Shown: piece after piece, positions 52,544 through 64,000 of the stretch
Layout: each line of letters starts with the position of its first letter
Position numbering within the stretch: position 1 is the first letter of the stretch
Source of the DNA: Rahnella laticis
Lineage (GTDB): Bacteria > Pseudomonadota > Gammaproteobacteria > Enterobacterales > Enterobacteriaceae
Direction of reading: 5' to 3'
Assembly (NCBI RefSeq): GCF_015644585.1
Contig: NZ_JADOBI010000001.1
Location: 186,001-250,000, forward strand
DNA length: 64,000 bases
Translations under genes and position numbers: made by a program
Notes under the pieces: model-generated
Told to the model about the DNA's origin: nothing
The model's input: only the letters and a program-made list of their open reading frames with translations
The model's database searches: none

Positions 52544-55500
52544 TTGAGCCAGGAATACACAGAAGATAAAGAAGTTACCCTGAAAAGACTGAGCAATGGT
52601 CGCCGTATTCTGGAGGCTTTGCTGGTCGTGGTAGCGATTTTTGCTGCTTATTTAATGGCAGCACTGGTGAGTTTTAACCCCTCTGATCCAAGCTGGTCGC
52701 AGACCGCGTGGCATGGGCCTATTCATAACTGGGGCGGTGGTGTGGGTGCCTGGATGGCCGACACGCTGTTCTTCATTTTTGGCGTATTTGGTTACGCTAT
52801 TCCCCCTATTATCCTGTGTCTTTGCTGGGCGGCTTTCCGTCAGCGGGATAACCAGGATTTTGTCGATTATTTTGCACTGTCGCTGCGCCTCATCGGGACG
52901 CTGGCGCTTATTGTCACGTCCTGCGGTCTGGCATCCGTCAACGTCGATGACCTTTACTACTTCGCGTCGGGCGGTGTGATCGGCAGTTTGCTGAGCACAG
53001 CGATGACGCCGTACTTCAACAACGTCGGGGCAACGCTGGTTCTGCTGTGCGTCTGGGCGGCCGGGCTGACGCTGTTCACCGGCTGGTCATGGCTGACGAT
53101 CGCTGAAAAAATCGGCGGAGCAGTGCTTGGCGTCACTAATATCGTGACCAACCGTTCGCGCCGGGATGAAGATTACGAATACGACGAGCAGGACGATCCG
53201 TTACTGGAAGAAGACGACGAAAAACCGGCAGCGAAAGTGGCTCCTGCCGCGGTTACTGCTACTGCGGCCGCCGCTGTGCCAGAGGCTGTCACGGCTTCAG
53301 ATGCTGACGAAGACGACGTTCTTTTCTCTGCGCCTTCCGTAACAGAACCTGCGGTGCAAGCGCCTCCGGTTACGCCAGTAATTGCGGCCGAACCGGCTCC
53401 GGCTATGGCGGCAGAAACAGTGAATCCGTATGCGGCTGAACCACCGGTGGCAGAAATTGCTCCGTCTCCGCAAGCACCGCAACCTGCTGCTCCGCCGTTA
53501 TACAACTTCGAAATTCCGGAAGAGACACCTGTGCCGCGTCACCCGCAGCCGGTACAGCAATCACCTTCTCCGGCACCGGTTCAGCGCAGCGATGACGATG
53601 GCCCGAGTATGGGTAACTGGCAGACGGCGGTTGAGCATTCACGTTCTCCGTTTGATTTCAGCTCTGCGGCACCTGATGCGGCGCAAATTGCGAGCGTTGC
53701 GGCCACCGCAGCATTGGCAACCGGCCTTGCGCAGGCTGGCCAGTCGGCGGCAACTTCTGCCGGCAATACATTTATGCCAGCGTTCAGCGCCGTGAGTGAT
53801 GAAAATCCTCAGGTGAAGAAAGGCTTCGGGCCGGAATTGCCGCGTCCAAATCCGGTGCGTATTCCAACGCGTCGCGAACTGGCTTCCTACGGGATTAAAT
53901 TGCCGTCTCAGCGCATCGCCGAACAGCAGGAAAATGCACAGGCTGCCGCGCAAAAAGAGGCAGAACACGCTGACTGGCATAACGATCCTCTGGCGCAGGC
54001 TGATGAGGAAGCCCGACAGGAAGCGGCGTTGCAGGAAGCTTTTGCGGCTCAGCAGCAGGAACGCTACGGTGAATCTGTCACCGAAGATGAGCCTGATGAA
54101 GAAGCAGCGTTGCAGGAAGCGGAATTACGCAACGCGTTTGCGGCGCGTGAAAATGCCCGTTATCAGCAGGACGTCGAACCGCAAAGTGGTCTGGTTCAGC
54201 ATCATCACTCGCAGAGTCTGCCTCAGGAAGTGACAAACACTGCTGCTGATGATTTCGCTGCGGCTGCGATGAAACTGAGTCAGCACGATGCTTTCAGCTT
54301 CTCGCCAATGGCTGATCTGGTTGATGATACACCGTCAGAACCGTTATTCACGTTGCCAGCTCAGGCAGAAGAAGAACCGCAGCCTGCGACGTTTGCACAA
54401 CAACCGCCTTATCAGCGTCAGACCACTTCAGAACCGGTGCAGCATGCGCAGGAATATGAAGCGCCACGTCAGTCATCGCCGTCGGCACAGCCTGATATGG
54501 ACAGCCTGATCCACCCGTTCCTGATGCGTAATGAGCAGCCGCTGGTCAAACCGACAACGCCGCTGCCATCTCTGGATCTGCTGACCTCGCCACCGGCGGA
54601 AGCAGAACCTGTTGACGAGTTCGCTCTTGAGCAGATGGGCAATCTGATTGAAGCGCGCCTGAACGATTACCGCATTAAAGCGGATGTCGTCGGGAAGTTG
54701 CCGGGACCGGTCATTACCCGTTTTGAGCTGGATCTTGCACCGGGCGTGAAAGCCGCGCGAATTTCTAACCTGTCGCGTGACCTTGCCCGTTCATTATCCG
54801 CCGTCGCCGTGCGTGTCGTGGAAGTGATCCCCGGCAAGCCGTACGTTGGCCTGGAATTGCCGAATAAAAAGCGCCAGACAGTGTATCTGCGAGAAGTGCT
54901 GGACTGCGCGAAATTCAAAGAAAGTACGTCTCCGCTGACGATCGTGCTGGGTAAAGACATTTCAGGCGAGCCTGTTATTGCCGATCTGGCGAAAATGCCG
55001 CACTTGCTGGTGGCCGGTACAACCGGTTCCGGTAAATCTGTGGGCGTTAACGCCATGATCCTCAGCATGTTGTATAAATCCAAGCCGGAAGATGTGCGCT
55101 TCATCATGATTGACCCGAAAATGCTCGAGTTGTCTGTGTATGAAGGGATCCCGCACCTGCTGACCGAAGTGGTTACCGACATGAAAGATGCGGCCAATGC
55201 GCTGCGCTGGTGTGTCGGTGAAATGGAACGTCGCTATAAGCTGATGTCCGCGCTGGGTGTGCGTAATCTGGCGGGTTATAACGAACGTATTCTTGAAGCC
55301 GAAGCCATGGGCAGACCGATTCCGGATCCATTCTGGAAACCGGGCGACGGTATGGCCGCAGAACCGCCATATCTGCAAAAAGAGCCGTTTATTGTGGTGA
55401 TGGTCGACGAATTTGCTGACCTGATGATGACCGTCGGTAAAAAAGTCGAAGAGCTGATTGCGCGTCTGGCACAGAAAGCCCGTGCGGCCGGTATCCACCT

Positions 55501-56038
55501 GGTGCTGGCAACGCAGCGTCCTTCCGTCGACGTCATTACCGGCCTGATTAAGGCAAACATCCCGACGCGTATTGCCTTCACGGTTTCGAGCAAAATTGAC
55601 TCCCGCACCATCCTCGATCAGGGCGGCGCAGAATCGTTACTGGGTATGGGGGACATGTTGTACATGGCACCAAACTCGTCGATTCCGGTTCGTGTTCACG
55701 GCGCGTTTGTTCGTGATCAGGAAGTGCACGCGGTGGTTCAGGACTGGAAAGCCCGCGGTCGTCCTAAGTACATCGAAAGCATCGTTTCCGGTGGCGACGA
55801 TGGCGAAGGCGGTGGTCTGGGGCTGGACGGTGATGAAGAACTCGATGCCCTGTTTGATCAGGCCGTTGCGTTCGTCGTCGATAAGCGTCGTGCGTCTATT
55901 TCAGGGGTTCAGCGTCAGTTCCGTATCGGGTACAACCGTGCGGCGCGAATCGTAGAACAGATGGAAGCGCAGGGTATTGTCAGTGCGCCGGGTCATAACG
56001 GTAACCGCGAAGTGCTGGCTCCGCCATCACACGAATAA
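52544..56038 (+). CDS. ftsK: DNA translocase FtsK
   Basis: 1164 residues from a TTG start (GGAG 10 bases upstream) giving [12 protein letters not shown], as in E. coli. N-terminal membrane domain with four spans (to about 210) at the septum; a long Ala/Pro/Gln/Glu linker (about 220-690) with two related units around [16 protein letters not shown] and [17 protein letters not shown]; then the RecA-like motor (Walker [14 protein letters not shown] near 827, Walker [13 protein letters not shown]); then the gamma winged helix (about 1100-1164) that reads KOPS and activates XerCD. The linker is shorter than in E. coli (1329 residues total). Confidence 0.95.
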   Translation: MSQEYTEDKEVTLKRLSNGRRILEALLVVVAIFAAYLMAALVSFNPSDPSWSQTAWHGPIHNWGGGVGAWMADTLFFIFGVFGYAIPPIILCLCWAAFRQRDNQDFVDYFALSLRLIGTLALIVTSCGLASVNVDDLYYFASGGVIGSLLSTAMTPYFNNVGATLVLLCVWAAGLTLFTGWSWLTIAEKIGGAVLGVTNIVTNRSRRDEDYEYDEQDDPLLEEDDEKPAAKVAPAAVTATAAAAVPEAVTASDADEDDVLFSAPSVTEPAVQAPPVTPVIAAEPAPAMAAETVNPYAAEPPVAEIAPSPQAPQPAAPPLYNFEIPEETPVPRHPQPVQQSPSPAPVQRSDDDGPSMGNWQTAVEHSRSPFDFSSAAPDAAQIASVAATAALATGLAQAGQSAATSAGNTFMPAFSAVSDENPQVKKGFGPELPRPNPVRIPTRRELASYGIKLPSQRIAEQQENAQAAAQKEAEHADWHNDPLAQADEEARQEAALQEAFAAQQQERYGESVTEDEPDEEAALQEAELRNAFAARENARYQQDVEPQSGLVQHHHSQSLPQEVTNTAADDFAAAAMKLSQHDAFSFSPMADLVDDTPSEPLFTLPAQAEEEPQPATFAQQPPYQRQTTSEPVQHAQEYEAPRQSSPSAQPDMDSLIHPFLMRNEQPLVKPTTPLPSLDLLTSPPAEAEPVDEFALEQMGNLIEARLNDYRIKADVVGKLPGPVITRFELDLAPGVKAARISNLSRDLARSLSAVAVRVVEVIPGKPYVGLELPNKKRQTVYLREVLDCAKFKESTSPLTIVLGKDISGEPVIADLAKMPHLLVAGTTGSGKSVGVNAMILSMLYKSKPEDVRFIMIDPKMLELSVYEGIPHLLTEVVTDMKDAANALRWCVGEMERRYKLMSALGVRNLAGYNERILEAEAMGRPIPDPFWKPGDGMAAEPPYLQKEPFIVVMVDEFADLMMTVGKKVEELIARLAQKARAAGIHLVLATQRPSVDVITGLIKANIPTRIAFTVSSKIDSRTILDQGGAESLLGMGDMLYMAPNSSIPVRVHGAFVRDQEVHAVVQDWKARGRPKYIESIVSGGDDGEGGGLGLDGDEELDALFDQAVAFVVDKRRASISGVQRQFRIGYNRAARIVEQMEAQGIVSAPGHNGNREVLAPPSHE

Positions 56039-56067
56039 ATTATTGGGTTTTGCCGGGTTTTGTTAAG

Positions 56068-56089
56068 AAGGGTCGCGAATGCGGCCCTT
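56068..56089 (+). terminator. Hairpin after ftsK
   Basis: AAGGGTCGC / GCGGCCCTT stem with one G-U pair, 30 bases past the stop, no T-run. Confidence 0.4.
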
Positions 56090-56232
56090 ATGCAAAGATG
56101 CGTAAAATGACTGCTTTTCAGATGATTGAGCTACCACCGGGGCGTTGCCTCGGATAGAGTTCGCACCATACGTCTTTTGTCTTTGTGAAAGGCATCGTCT
56201 GAAGTTTAAGGTTTTTTGAGGTAATTATAAGA

Positions 56233-56844
56233 ATGAAAAAATTGTTATTAGTAGGGTGTTTACTAACTGCATTTACCTCCGCTTCCGTTTTGGCGGATGC
56301 CAGCAGTGATCTCAAATCCCGCCTGGGTAAACTGAATACTTTCCATGCCAGCTTCACCCAGACTGTCACCAGTGATGACGGTTCTGCCGTTCAGCAGGGT
56401 GAAGGTGAACTGTGGGTCAAACGTCCAAATCTGTTTAACTGGCATATGACGACACCGGACGAAAGCATTCTGGTTTCTGATGGCAAAACACTGTGGTTCT
56501 ACAACCCGTTTGTTGAGCAGGTCACTGCAACCTGGCTGAAAAATGCTACCGGCAACACGCCGTTCATGCTGATTACCCGCAACGACAGCAGCGACTGGTC
56601 GAAATATAACGTGAAACAGCAGGGCGATGACTTCCAGCTGACGCCGAAAACGTCCACCGGAAATCTGAAAGAATTTGCTATCACCGTTACGCCAACAGGC
56701 ACTATCAAAAGCTTTACTGCGGTTGAGCAGGATGGTCAAAAGAGCGCTTATACCCTGAAGGGTGAGCAAAATGCGTCGGTTGATGACGCGAAGTTTAAAT
56801 TTACTCCGCCGAAAGGTGTGACGGTGGACGACCAGCGTCAGTGA
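56233..56844 (+). CDS. lolA: Outer-membrane lipoprotein carrier LolA
   Basis: 203 residues; signal peptide [21 protein letters not shown] cut before DASSDL. Periplasmic chaperone shuttling lipoproteins from LolCDE to Lol[54 protein letters not shown] are typical. Seven bases before rarA, same operon as in E. coli. Confidence 0.96.
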   Translation: MKKLLLVGCLLTAFTSASVLADASSDLKSRLGKLNTFHASFTQTVTSDDGSAVQQGEGELWVKRPNLFNWHMTTPDESILVSDGKTLWFYNPFVEQVTATWLKNATGNTPFMLITRNDSSDWSKYNVKQQGDDFQLTPKTSTGNLKEFAITVTPTGTIKSFTAVEQDGQKSAYTLKGEQNASVDDAKFKFTPPKGVTVDDQRQ

Positions 56845-56851
56845 GGTAAGC

Positions 56852-58195
56852 TTGAGTAATCTGTCACTCGATTTTTCCCAGAATGAATTCCAGCCACTGG
56901 CCGCCAGAATGCGGCCAGTAACACTTGCAGAATACATTGGTCAGCAGCACCTTCTCGCGCCGGGCAAGCCTTTGCCGCGTGCTATCGAGGCGGGTCAGCT
57001 GCACTCGATGATTTTGTGGGGGCCGCCGGGAACCGGAAAAACCACGCTGGCAGAACTCATTGGCCGCTATGCAAATGCCGATGTTGAGCGCATTTCAGCG
57101 GTCACCTCAGGGGTGAAAGATATCCGCGAGGCTATCGAGCGCGCCCGGCAAAATCGTGATGCCGGGCGTCGTACCATTCTGTTTGTTGATGAAGTTCACC
57201 GCTTCAACAAAAGTCAGCAGGATGCATTTCTGCCGCATATCGAAGACGGTACGATTACGTTTATTGGTGCTACAACAGAAAACCCGTCATTCGAACTCAA
57301 TTCCGCCTTGTTATCCCGCGCCCGAGTTTATCTCCTCAAATCGCTGACAGCTGAAGATATCGAAAAAGTCATCGATCAGGCGCTGACAAACTCTGAGCGT
57401 GGCTACGCCAATGAAAAAATTCGTGTCCCGCCGGAAACGCGGCGCATGTTATCCGAACTGGTCAATGGCGATGCACGTCGTGCGCTGAACAGTATCGAAA
57501 TGATGGCTGATATGGCGGAGATTGACGCCAAAGGCTATCGCACGCTAACGCCGGAACTGCTGACCGAGATTGCCGGTGAGCGCAGCGCGCGTTTCGATAA
57601 CAAGGGTGACCGTTTCTACGATCTGATTTCTGCCTTGCATAAATCCGTGCGCGGATCCTCGCCGGATGCGGCGCTGTACTGGTACGCACGCATTATCACC
57701 GCTGGTGGCGATCCGCTTTATGTCGCACGGCGTTTACTGGCGATTGCGTCTGAGGACGTCGGCAACGCCGATCCACGTGGTATGCAGGTGGCGATTTCGG
57801 CCTGGGACTGCTTTACGCGCGTCGGTCCGGCGGAAGGCGAACGCGCCATTGCGCAGGCCATTGTCTATCTGGCGTGTGCGCCGAAAAGTAATGCGGTTTA
57901 TACCGCTTTTAAATCGGCAATGCGCGATGCGCGCGAAATGGCTGATTACGATGTACCGGAACATCTGCGTAATGCACCGACCAAACTGATGAAAGAAATG
58001 GGGTTGGGCGCGGAATACCGTTACGCGCATGATGAGCCTAATGCCTACGCCGCCGGTGAAGATTATTTCCCGCCAGAAATGGCCCGCACGCAGTATTATT
58101 ACCCGACTTCACGGGGGCTCGAAGGCAAGATCGGCGAAAAGCTGGCATGGCTCGCTGAACAAGATCAAAATAGCCCGACAAAACGCTACCGCTAA
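56852..58195 (+). CDS. rarA: Replication-associated recombination protein RarA
   Basis: 447 residues, E. coli length, from a TTG start (GAGGTAAGC before it) giving [12 protein letters not shown]+ clamp-loader-like ATPase: Walker [10 protein letters not shown] near 57, Walker [11 protein letters not shown], sensor [23 protein letters not shown]-terminal tetramerisation region. Acts at stalled forks and gaps. Confidence 0.96.
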   Translation: MSNLSLDFSQNEFQPLAARMRPVTLAEYIGQQHLLAPGKPLPRAIEAGQLHSMILWGPPGTGKTTLAELIGRYANADVERISAVTSGVKDIREAIERARQNRDAGRRTILFVDEVHRFNKSQQDAFLPHIEDGTITFIGATTENPSFELNSALLSRARVYLLKSLTAEDIEKVIDQALTNSERGYANEKIRVPPETRRMLSELVNGDARRALNSIEMMADMAEIDAKGYRTLTPELLTEIAGERSARFDNKGDRFYDLISALHKSVRGSSPDAALYWYARIITAGGDPLYVARRLLAIASEDVGNADPRGMQVAISAWDCFTRVGPAEGERAIAQAIVYLACAPKSNAVYTAFKSAMRDAREMADYDVPEHLRNAPTKLMKEMGLGAEYRYAHDEPNAYAAGEDYFPPEMARTQYYYPTSRGLEGKIGEKLAWLAEQDQNSPTKRYR

Positions 58196-58227
58196 TTTTA
58201 TCGTTGCGGTAAGGTTACCAGTGATAA

Positions 58228-59595
<1,368 letters not shown>

Positions 59596-59622
59596 CCCCG
59601 TTATGTTATGAATAATATAGCG

Positions 59623-59648
59623 AAAAAGCGCCTCCGGGCGCTTTTTTT
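59623..59648 (+). terminator. Terminator of serS
   Basis: 8-bp stem AAAGCGCC / GGCGCTTT, TCCG loop, seven-T tail. Confidence 0.93.
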
Positions 59649-59710
59649 ATGCCGAAAATAGTGCGTTACGTTAAATATCCGGCAATTTGCCTGAGCCAAC
59701 CCGACGTTTT

Positions 59711-59724
59711 TTGATAGCAGACAA
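59711..59724 (+). promoter_or_regulatory. FNR site of the ynfE-dmsA operon
   Basis: TTGATAGCAGACAA: a perfect left half TTGAT and a weak right half, like the dmsA FNR site of E. coli as I remember it. TAATAT at 59746-59751 is a good -10, which puts the site centre near -41, the class II activator position. Confidence 0.7.
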
Positions 59725-59885
59725 AGTTTGCTAACCCTTAATAAGTAATATCCCCGCCATCTGAGTGGGTACTTTTCTAATCTGAGAATATAAACTTCAC
59801 GACCCGCTCATTTTCTTGCCAGGATTTTAGACGCCGGATTTTATACCCGGTGCGCTAGGGCGAGGCAACTTAGCGGAGCGCGAAA

Positions 59886-62342
59886 ATGTCGGTAATCAAA
59901 TCAGATAAGATCACGGAAAAGAACGGTATCAGCCGCCGTACGCTGATGAAAACATCTACGCTGGCCGGATTAGCCATCGCGGCGGGGGGCGTTTCACTTC
60001 CTTTCAGCCGCAAGGTCTTAGCCGACGTGACCGGTGGTAAAGCTGTTTCAGCACCCGAAGATAAAGTGGTATGGGGCGCGTGCTCAGTTAACTGCGGCAG
60101 CCGGTGTGCGCTGCGTCTTCATGTCCGCGATGACGAAGTTTACTGGGTCGAAACTGACAATACCGGCAACGATATTTACGGTGACCATCAGGTTCGGGCC
60201 TGTCTGCGCGGGCGTTCGATCCGCCGCCGTATGAATCATCCTGAACGCCTGAATTATCCGATGAAACGCGTCGGTAAGCGCGGTGAAGGGAAATTTAAAC
60301 GCATCAGCTGGGAAGAAGCCTTCGACGAAATTGCCAATAACCTGAAGCGAATTGTCGCCAAATACGGCAATGAAGCGGTGTATATCAATTACACGTCCGG
60401 CGTTGTGGGCGGCAACATTACCCGCTCATCACCTTACGCCTCGTTGGTCGCCCGTCTGATGAATTGCTACGGCGGTTTCCTCAGCCATTACGGGACTTAC
60501 AGCACCGCGCAAATTGCCTGCGCCATGCCTTACACCTATGGCAGTAACGACGGTAACAGCACGTCCGACATCGAAAACAGCAAACTGGTGGTACTGTTCG
60601 GCAATAATCCGGCAGAAACACGCATGAGCGGCGGCGGGATTACCTATTATCTCGAGCAGGCGCGTCAGCGCTCAAACGCCAGAATGATCGTGATCGACCC
60701 GCGTTATACCGACACCGCAGCAGGGCGTGAAGATGAATGGATCCCGATCCGTCCCGGAACCGACGCTGCTCTGGTCGCCGGTCTTGCGTATGTGCTGATC
60801 ACCGAAAATATGGTGGATCAGGCTTTCCTTGATTCGTATTGCGTAGGTTACGACGAAAAAACCTTGCCGGCAGACGCCCCCGCCAACAGCCATTACAAAG
60901 CTTATATTCTCGGGCAGGGCGCGGACGGCACGGCTAAAACGCCGGAATGGGCTTCACACATCACTGGCATACCGGCAGACAAAATCGTGAAACTGGCGAG
61001 GGAAATTGGTCAGGCTAAACCGGCCTATATTTCTCAGGGCTGGGGTCCGCAACGTCAGGCCAACGGCGAACTGACGTCACGCGCGATCGCCATGCTGCCG
61101 ATTCTGACCGGTAACGTTGGGATTAATGGCGGTAACAGCGGGGCGCGGGAATCCACGTATACCATCACCATTGAACGTATGCCGGTGCTGGACAATCCGG
61201 TTCAGACGCAGATTTCCTGTTTCAGCTGGACCGATGCGATTGCGCGTGGCCCGGAAATGACGGCGAAAGCAGACGGCGTTCGCGGTAAAGATAAGCTGGA
61301 CGTGCCGATCAAGTTCATCTGGAACTATGCCGGTAATACCATTACCAATCAGCATTCAGACATCAATAAAACCCACGATATTTTGCAGGACGATTCACAG
61401 TGCGAAATGATCGTCGTGCTCGAAAACTTCATGACCTCCTCGGCCAGATACGCCGATATCCTGCTTCCGGACCTAATGACCGTAGAGCAGGAAGACATCA
61501 TTCCTAACGATTATGCGGGGAATATGGGGTATCTGATTTTCATTCAACCTGCGACATCCGCTAAGTTTGAACGAAAAGGTATCTACGAAATGATGAGCGA
61601 AGTCGCGCGGCGGCTTGGCCCGGATGTTTATCAGAAATTCACGGAAGGCCGTACTCAACGGCAGTGGTTGCAGGCGCTCTACGCGAAAATGCTGGTAAAA
61701 GATCCGGCATTACCGGCCTATGAAGAACTGCGTGAAATGGGAATTTATAAGCGTAAGGATCCGGCCGGGCATTTCGTTGCCTACAAAAAATTCCGCCAGG
61801 ATCCTCAGGCTAATCCGCTGAAAACCCCCTCCGGAAAAATCGAAATTTACTCTTCTGCGCTGGCAAAAATTGCCGGTGAATGGGAGCTGCAAAAAGACGA
61901 AACCATCAGCCCGTTACCGGTTTATGCCTCAACTTTCGAAGGCTGGGATGACCCGAAACGCAGCCAGTTTCCACTACAGATGTTCGGTTTCCATTACAAA
62001 GCACGTACCCATTCAACGTACGGCAATATTGATGTCTTGCAGTCCGCGTGCCGTCAGGAAGTCTGGATCAACCCGATGGATGCGCAAACCCGTGGCATCC
62101 AAAACGGCGACAAAGTGAAAGTTTTCAATGACCGTGGCGAAGTCCGCGTGGCCGCAAAAGTCACGCCCCGCATCATGCCCGGCGTTGTGGCTATGGGACA
62201 GGGCGCATGGCATCAGGCCAATATGAGCGGTGATCGTATTGACCATGGTGCCTGCATGAACACGCTGACAACTCAGCGGCCTTCGCCTCTCGCGAAGGGG
62301 AATCCTCAACATACCAATCTGATTCAAATAGAAAAAGTCTAA
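59886..62342 (+). CDS. ynfE: DMSO-reductase-family catalytic subunit, YnfE-like
   Basis: 818 residues. Tat signal with SRRTLMK at about 17-23 and a hydrophobic stretch to LADV. Fe-S cysteines in WGACSVNCGSRCALR and VRACLRGRS. Bis-MGD-binding molybdopterin domain (FGNNPAETRMSGGG, IDPRYTDTAAGREDEW, QGWGPQRQANGE) and a C-terminal dinucleotide-binding domain ending RPSPLAKGNPQHTNL. Detailed motifs (YGSNDGNSTSDIENS, YTITIERMPVLDNP) follow E. coli YnfE, a putative selenate reductase, rather than DmsA. Exported folded, and would need a DmsB/DmsC-type partner downstream. First gene of the operon. Confidence 0.88.
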   Translation: MSVIKSDKITEKNGISRRTLMKTSTLAGLAIAAGGVSLPFSRKVLADVTGGKAVSAPEDKVVWGACSVNCGSRCALRLHVRDDEVYWVETDNTGNDIYGDHQVRACLRGRSIRRRMNHPERLNYPMKRVGKRGEGKFKRISWEEAFDEIANNLKRIVAKYGNEAVYINYTSGVVGGNITRSSPYASLVARLMNCYGGFLSHYGTYSTAQIACAMPYTYGSNDGNSTSDIENSKLVVLFGNNPAETRMSGGGITYYLEQARQRSNARMIVIDPRYTDTAAGREDEWIPIRPGTDAALVAGLAYVLITENMVDQAFLDSYCVGYDEKTLPADAPANSHYKAYILGQGADGTAKTPEWASHITGIPADKIVKLAREIGQAKPAYISQGWGPQRQANGELTSRAIAMLPILTGNVGINGGNSGARESTYTITIERMPVLDNPVQTQISCFSWTDAIARGPEMTAKADGVRGKDKLDVPIKFIWNYAGNTITNQHSDINKTHDILQDDSQCEMIVVLENFMTSSARYADILLPDLMTVEQEDIIPNDYAGNMGYLIFIQPATSAKFERKGIYEMMSEVARRLGPDVYQKFTEGRTQRQWLQALYAKMLVKDPALPAYEELREMGIYKRKDPAGHFVAYKKFRQDPQANPLKTPSGKIEIYSSALAKIAGEWELQKDETISPLPVYASTFEGWDDPKRSQFPLQMFGFHYKARTHSTYGNIDVLQSACRQEVWINPMDAQTRGIQNGDKVKVFNDRGEVRVAAKVTPRIMPGVVAMGQGAWHQANMSGDRIDHGACMNTLTTQRPSPLAKGNPQHTNLIQIEKV

Positions 62343-62391
62343 AGAAGCGACGGACAAAGAGCCAGGCTCAGTGACACGGTTGTTAAATTTT

Positions 62392-62410
62392 CGCCCCTTA
62401 AAACGGGGCG
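62392..62410. other. Intercistronic hairpin ynfE-dmsA
   Basis: CGCCCC / GGGGCG stem with a 7-base loop in the 84-bp gap, ending 17 bases before the dmsA start. May modulate mRNA stability or translation. Confidence 0.5.
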
Positions 62411-62426
62411 TAAGCGGAGTATGTAA

Positions 62427-64000
62427 TGTCGGAACAAAACAGAACTAAATCCGGTTCAGGTAGCGGGATCAGCCGCCGCGAACTGGTCAAAGGAACTACG
62501 CTGGCCGGGATGGCCGCCGCAGTAGGGGGAATATCGCTGCCGTTCAAATCTGTGCGGGCAGATTCAGTCCCCGCGACGACAAAAACGGCCGAAGAGAAAA
62601 TCGTCTGGAGTGCGTGCACGGTCAACTGCGGCAGCCGTTGTCCGCTCAGAATGCACGTGGTGGACGACGAAATTCGATACGTCGAAACCGACAATACCGG
62701 CGACGATGATTATGAGGCGCTGCATCAGGTACGGGCCTGTTTGCGCGGGCGTTCAATGCGCCGTCGTGTTTACAATCCTGACCGCCTGAAATACCCGATG
62801 AAGCGCGTCGGCAAACGCGGTGAAGGCAAATTTAAGCCAATCAGCTGGGATGAAGCGTTCGACACGCTGGCCGGCAGCCTGAAAGACATTATTCAGCGTT
62901 TTGGCAATGAAGCGATTTATCTGAACTACGGCACCGGCACGCTGGGCGGCACCATGACGCGTTCATGGCCGCCGGGTAAAACCCTGATTGCGCGCCTGAT
63001 GAACTGCTGCGGCGGTTATCTCAATCATTACGGCGATTACAGCTCCGCACAGATTGCCGCCGGTCTGAATTATACCTACGGCGGCTGGGCGGACGGCAAC
63101 AGCCCTTCAGATATTGAAAACAGTAAGCTGGTGGTGCTGTTCGGGAATAATCCGGGCGAAACCCGCATGAGTGGCGGTGGCGTTACGTATTACCTTGAGC
63201 AGGCTCGCCAGAAGTCCAACGCCCGCATGATTATTGTCGATCCACGTTATACCGATACCGGTGCGGGTCGTGAAGATGAATGGGTGCCAATTCGCCCGGG
63301 TACCGACGGGGCGCTGGCGGCTGCGCTGGCTCACGTGATGATTACCGAAAATCTGGTCGATCAGCCGTTCCTCGATAAATATTGCGTCGGTTACGATGAG
63401 AAAACCTTACCGGCTGGTGTCCCGCAGAATGCGCATTATAAAGCCTATATTCTCGGCGATGGTCCGGATGGTATTGCGAAAACGCCTGCGTGGGCAGCAA
63501 AAATCACCGGCATTTCTGTCGATAAAATCGTGAAGCTGGGACGTGAAATTGGTCAGGCAAAACCGGCCTTTATCACTCAGGGCTGGGGGCCGCAGCGCCA
63601 TGCAAACGGCGAAATTGCAACCCGTGCCATTGCGATGCTGGCGATTCTGACCGGCAACGTGGGCGTTCACGGCGGTAATTCCGGTGCGCGCGAAGGTTCG
63701 TACGAAATCCCGTTTGTACGCATGCCGACGTTTGAAAATCCAATTCAGACCAGCATTTCCATGTTCCTCTGGACCGACGCTATCGTCCGAGGCCCGGAAA
63801 TGACGGCCACCAAAGACGGTGTTCGTGGTAAGGCCAAACTGGATATGCCGATCAAGTTTATCTGGAACTACGCCGGTAACTGTCTGATCAATCAGCATTC
63901 TGATATCAACCGTACGCATGACATTCTGCAGGACGATACGCAATGCGAAATGATCGTGGTGATTGATAATCACATGACGTCGTCAGCGAAATATGCCGAC
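62427..64000 (+). CDS. dmsA: Dimethyl sulfoxide reductase subunit A (5' part)
   Basis: 524 codons to the window end, no stop. Starts at the ATG after GCGGAGTATGTA. Tat motif SRRELVKG, Fe-S cysteines in WSACTVNCGSRCPLRM and VRACLRGRS, then LNYTYGGWADGNSPSDIENS (with the molybdenum-ligand serine region) and FGNNPGETRMSGGGVTYYLEQ, closely following E. coli DmsA. Reduces DMSO/TMAO with menaquinol electrons via DmsBC. It is a paralog of the preceding ynfE-like gene. Confidence 0.92.

Overview
The window reads as chromosomal DNA of a gammaproteobacterium of the order Enterobacterales. Nearly every housekeeping gene is recognisable as the ortholog of an E. coli gene, and the order yeiG-(...)-folE-yeiB-galS-mglBAC-(...)-sanA-(...)-cdd is followed by artJMQIP-ybjP-ybjQ-amiD-ybjS-ybjT-ltaE-poxB-hcr-hcp-lysO-ybjD-ybjX-cspD-clpSA-infA-aat-cydCD-trxB-lrp-ftsK-lolA-rarA-serS-dms. 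ERIC-type repeats and the gene set suggest a Yersiniaceae-like member (Rahnella, Ewingella or Serratia type). That genus-level guess is an inference from memory of such genomes, not a search result.

Region by region. 1-490 is the 3' end of a glutathione ABC permease gene (gsiD). 531-2056 is an accessory islet: two long, imperfect, oppositely oriented copies of one repeat flank a lone, AT-rich PemK/MazF-type toxin gene. 2078-6374 holds a formaldehyde detoxification set (yeiG, class III alcohol dehydrogenase, PtrR-like LysR regulator) and a divergent YbfB/YjiJ-type MFS transporter. 6499-13952 holds folE, yeiB, galS and the mglBAC galactose importer, with paired GalR/GalS-type operators and CRP sites before both galS and mglB. 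14046-18748 is an Rhs polymorphic toxin with a PAAR start and a glucosaminidase-like C-terminus, translationally coupled to a secreted putative immunity protein. 19026-22900 has sanA, maeA and cdd. 23171-27036 is the arginine transporter cluster. From 27266 to 59595 the order closely follows the E. coli 19-20 minute region. 59886-64000 has two tandem molybdoenzymes, ynfE-like and dmsA-like; the second runs off the window.

Functional themes. Anaerobic and nitrosative stress functions cluster together: hcp-hcr behind an NsrR-like operator, cydDC, poxB with a sigma-S-like -10, and ynfE-dmsA behind an FNR-like site. N-degron proteolysis is represented by aat, clpS and clpA. DNA maintenance and damage functions are ftsK (with a LexA box), rarA and ybjD. 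The likeliest under-described systems are the Rhs glucosaminidase toxin with its exported partner, and the repeat-flanked solitary PemK-like toxin. No rRNA gene, tRNA gene or CRISPR array was seen.
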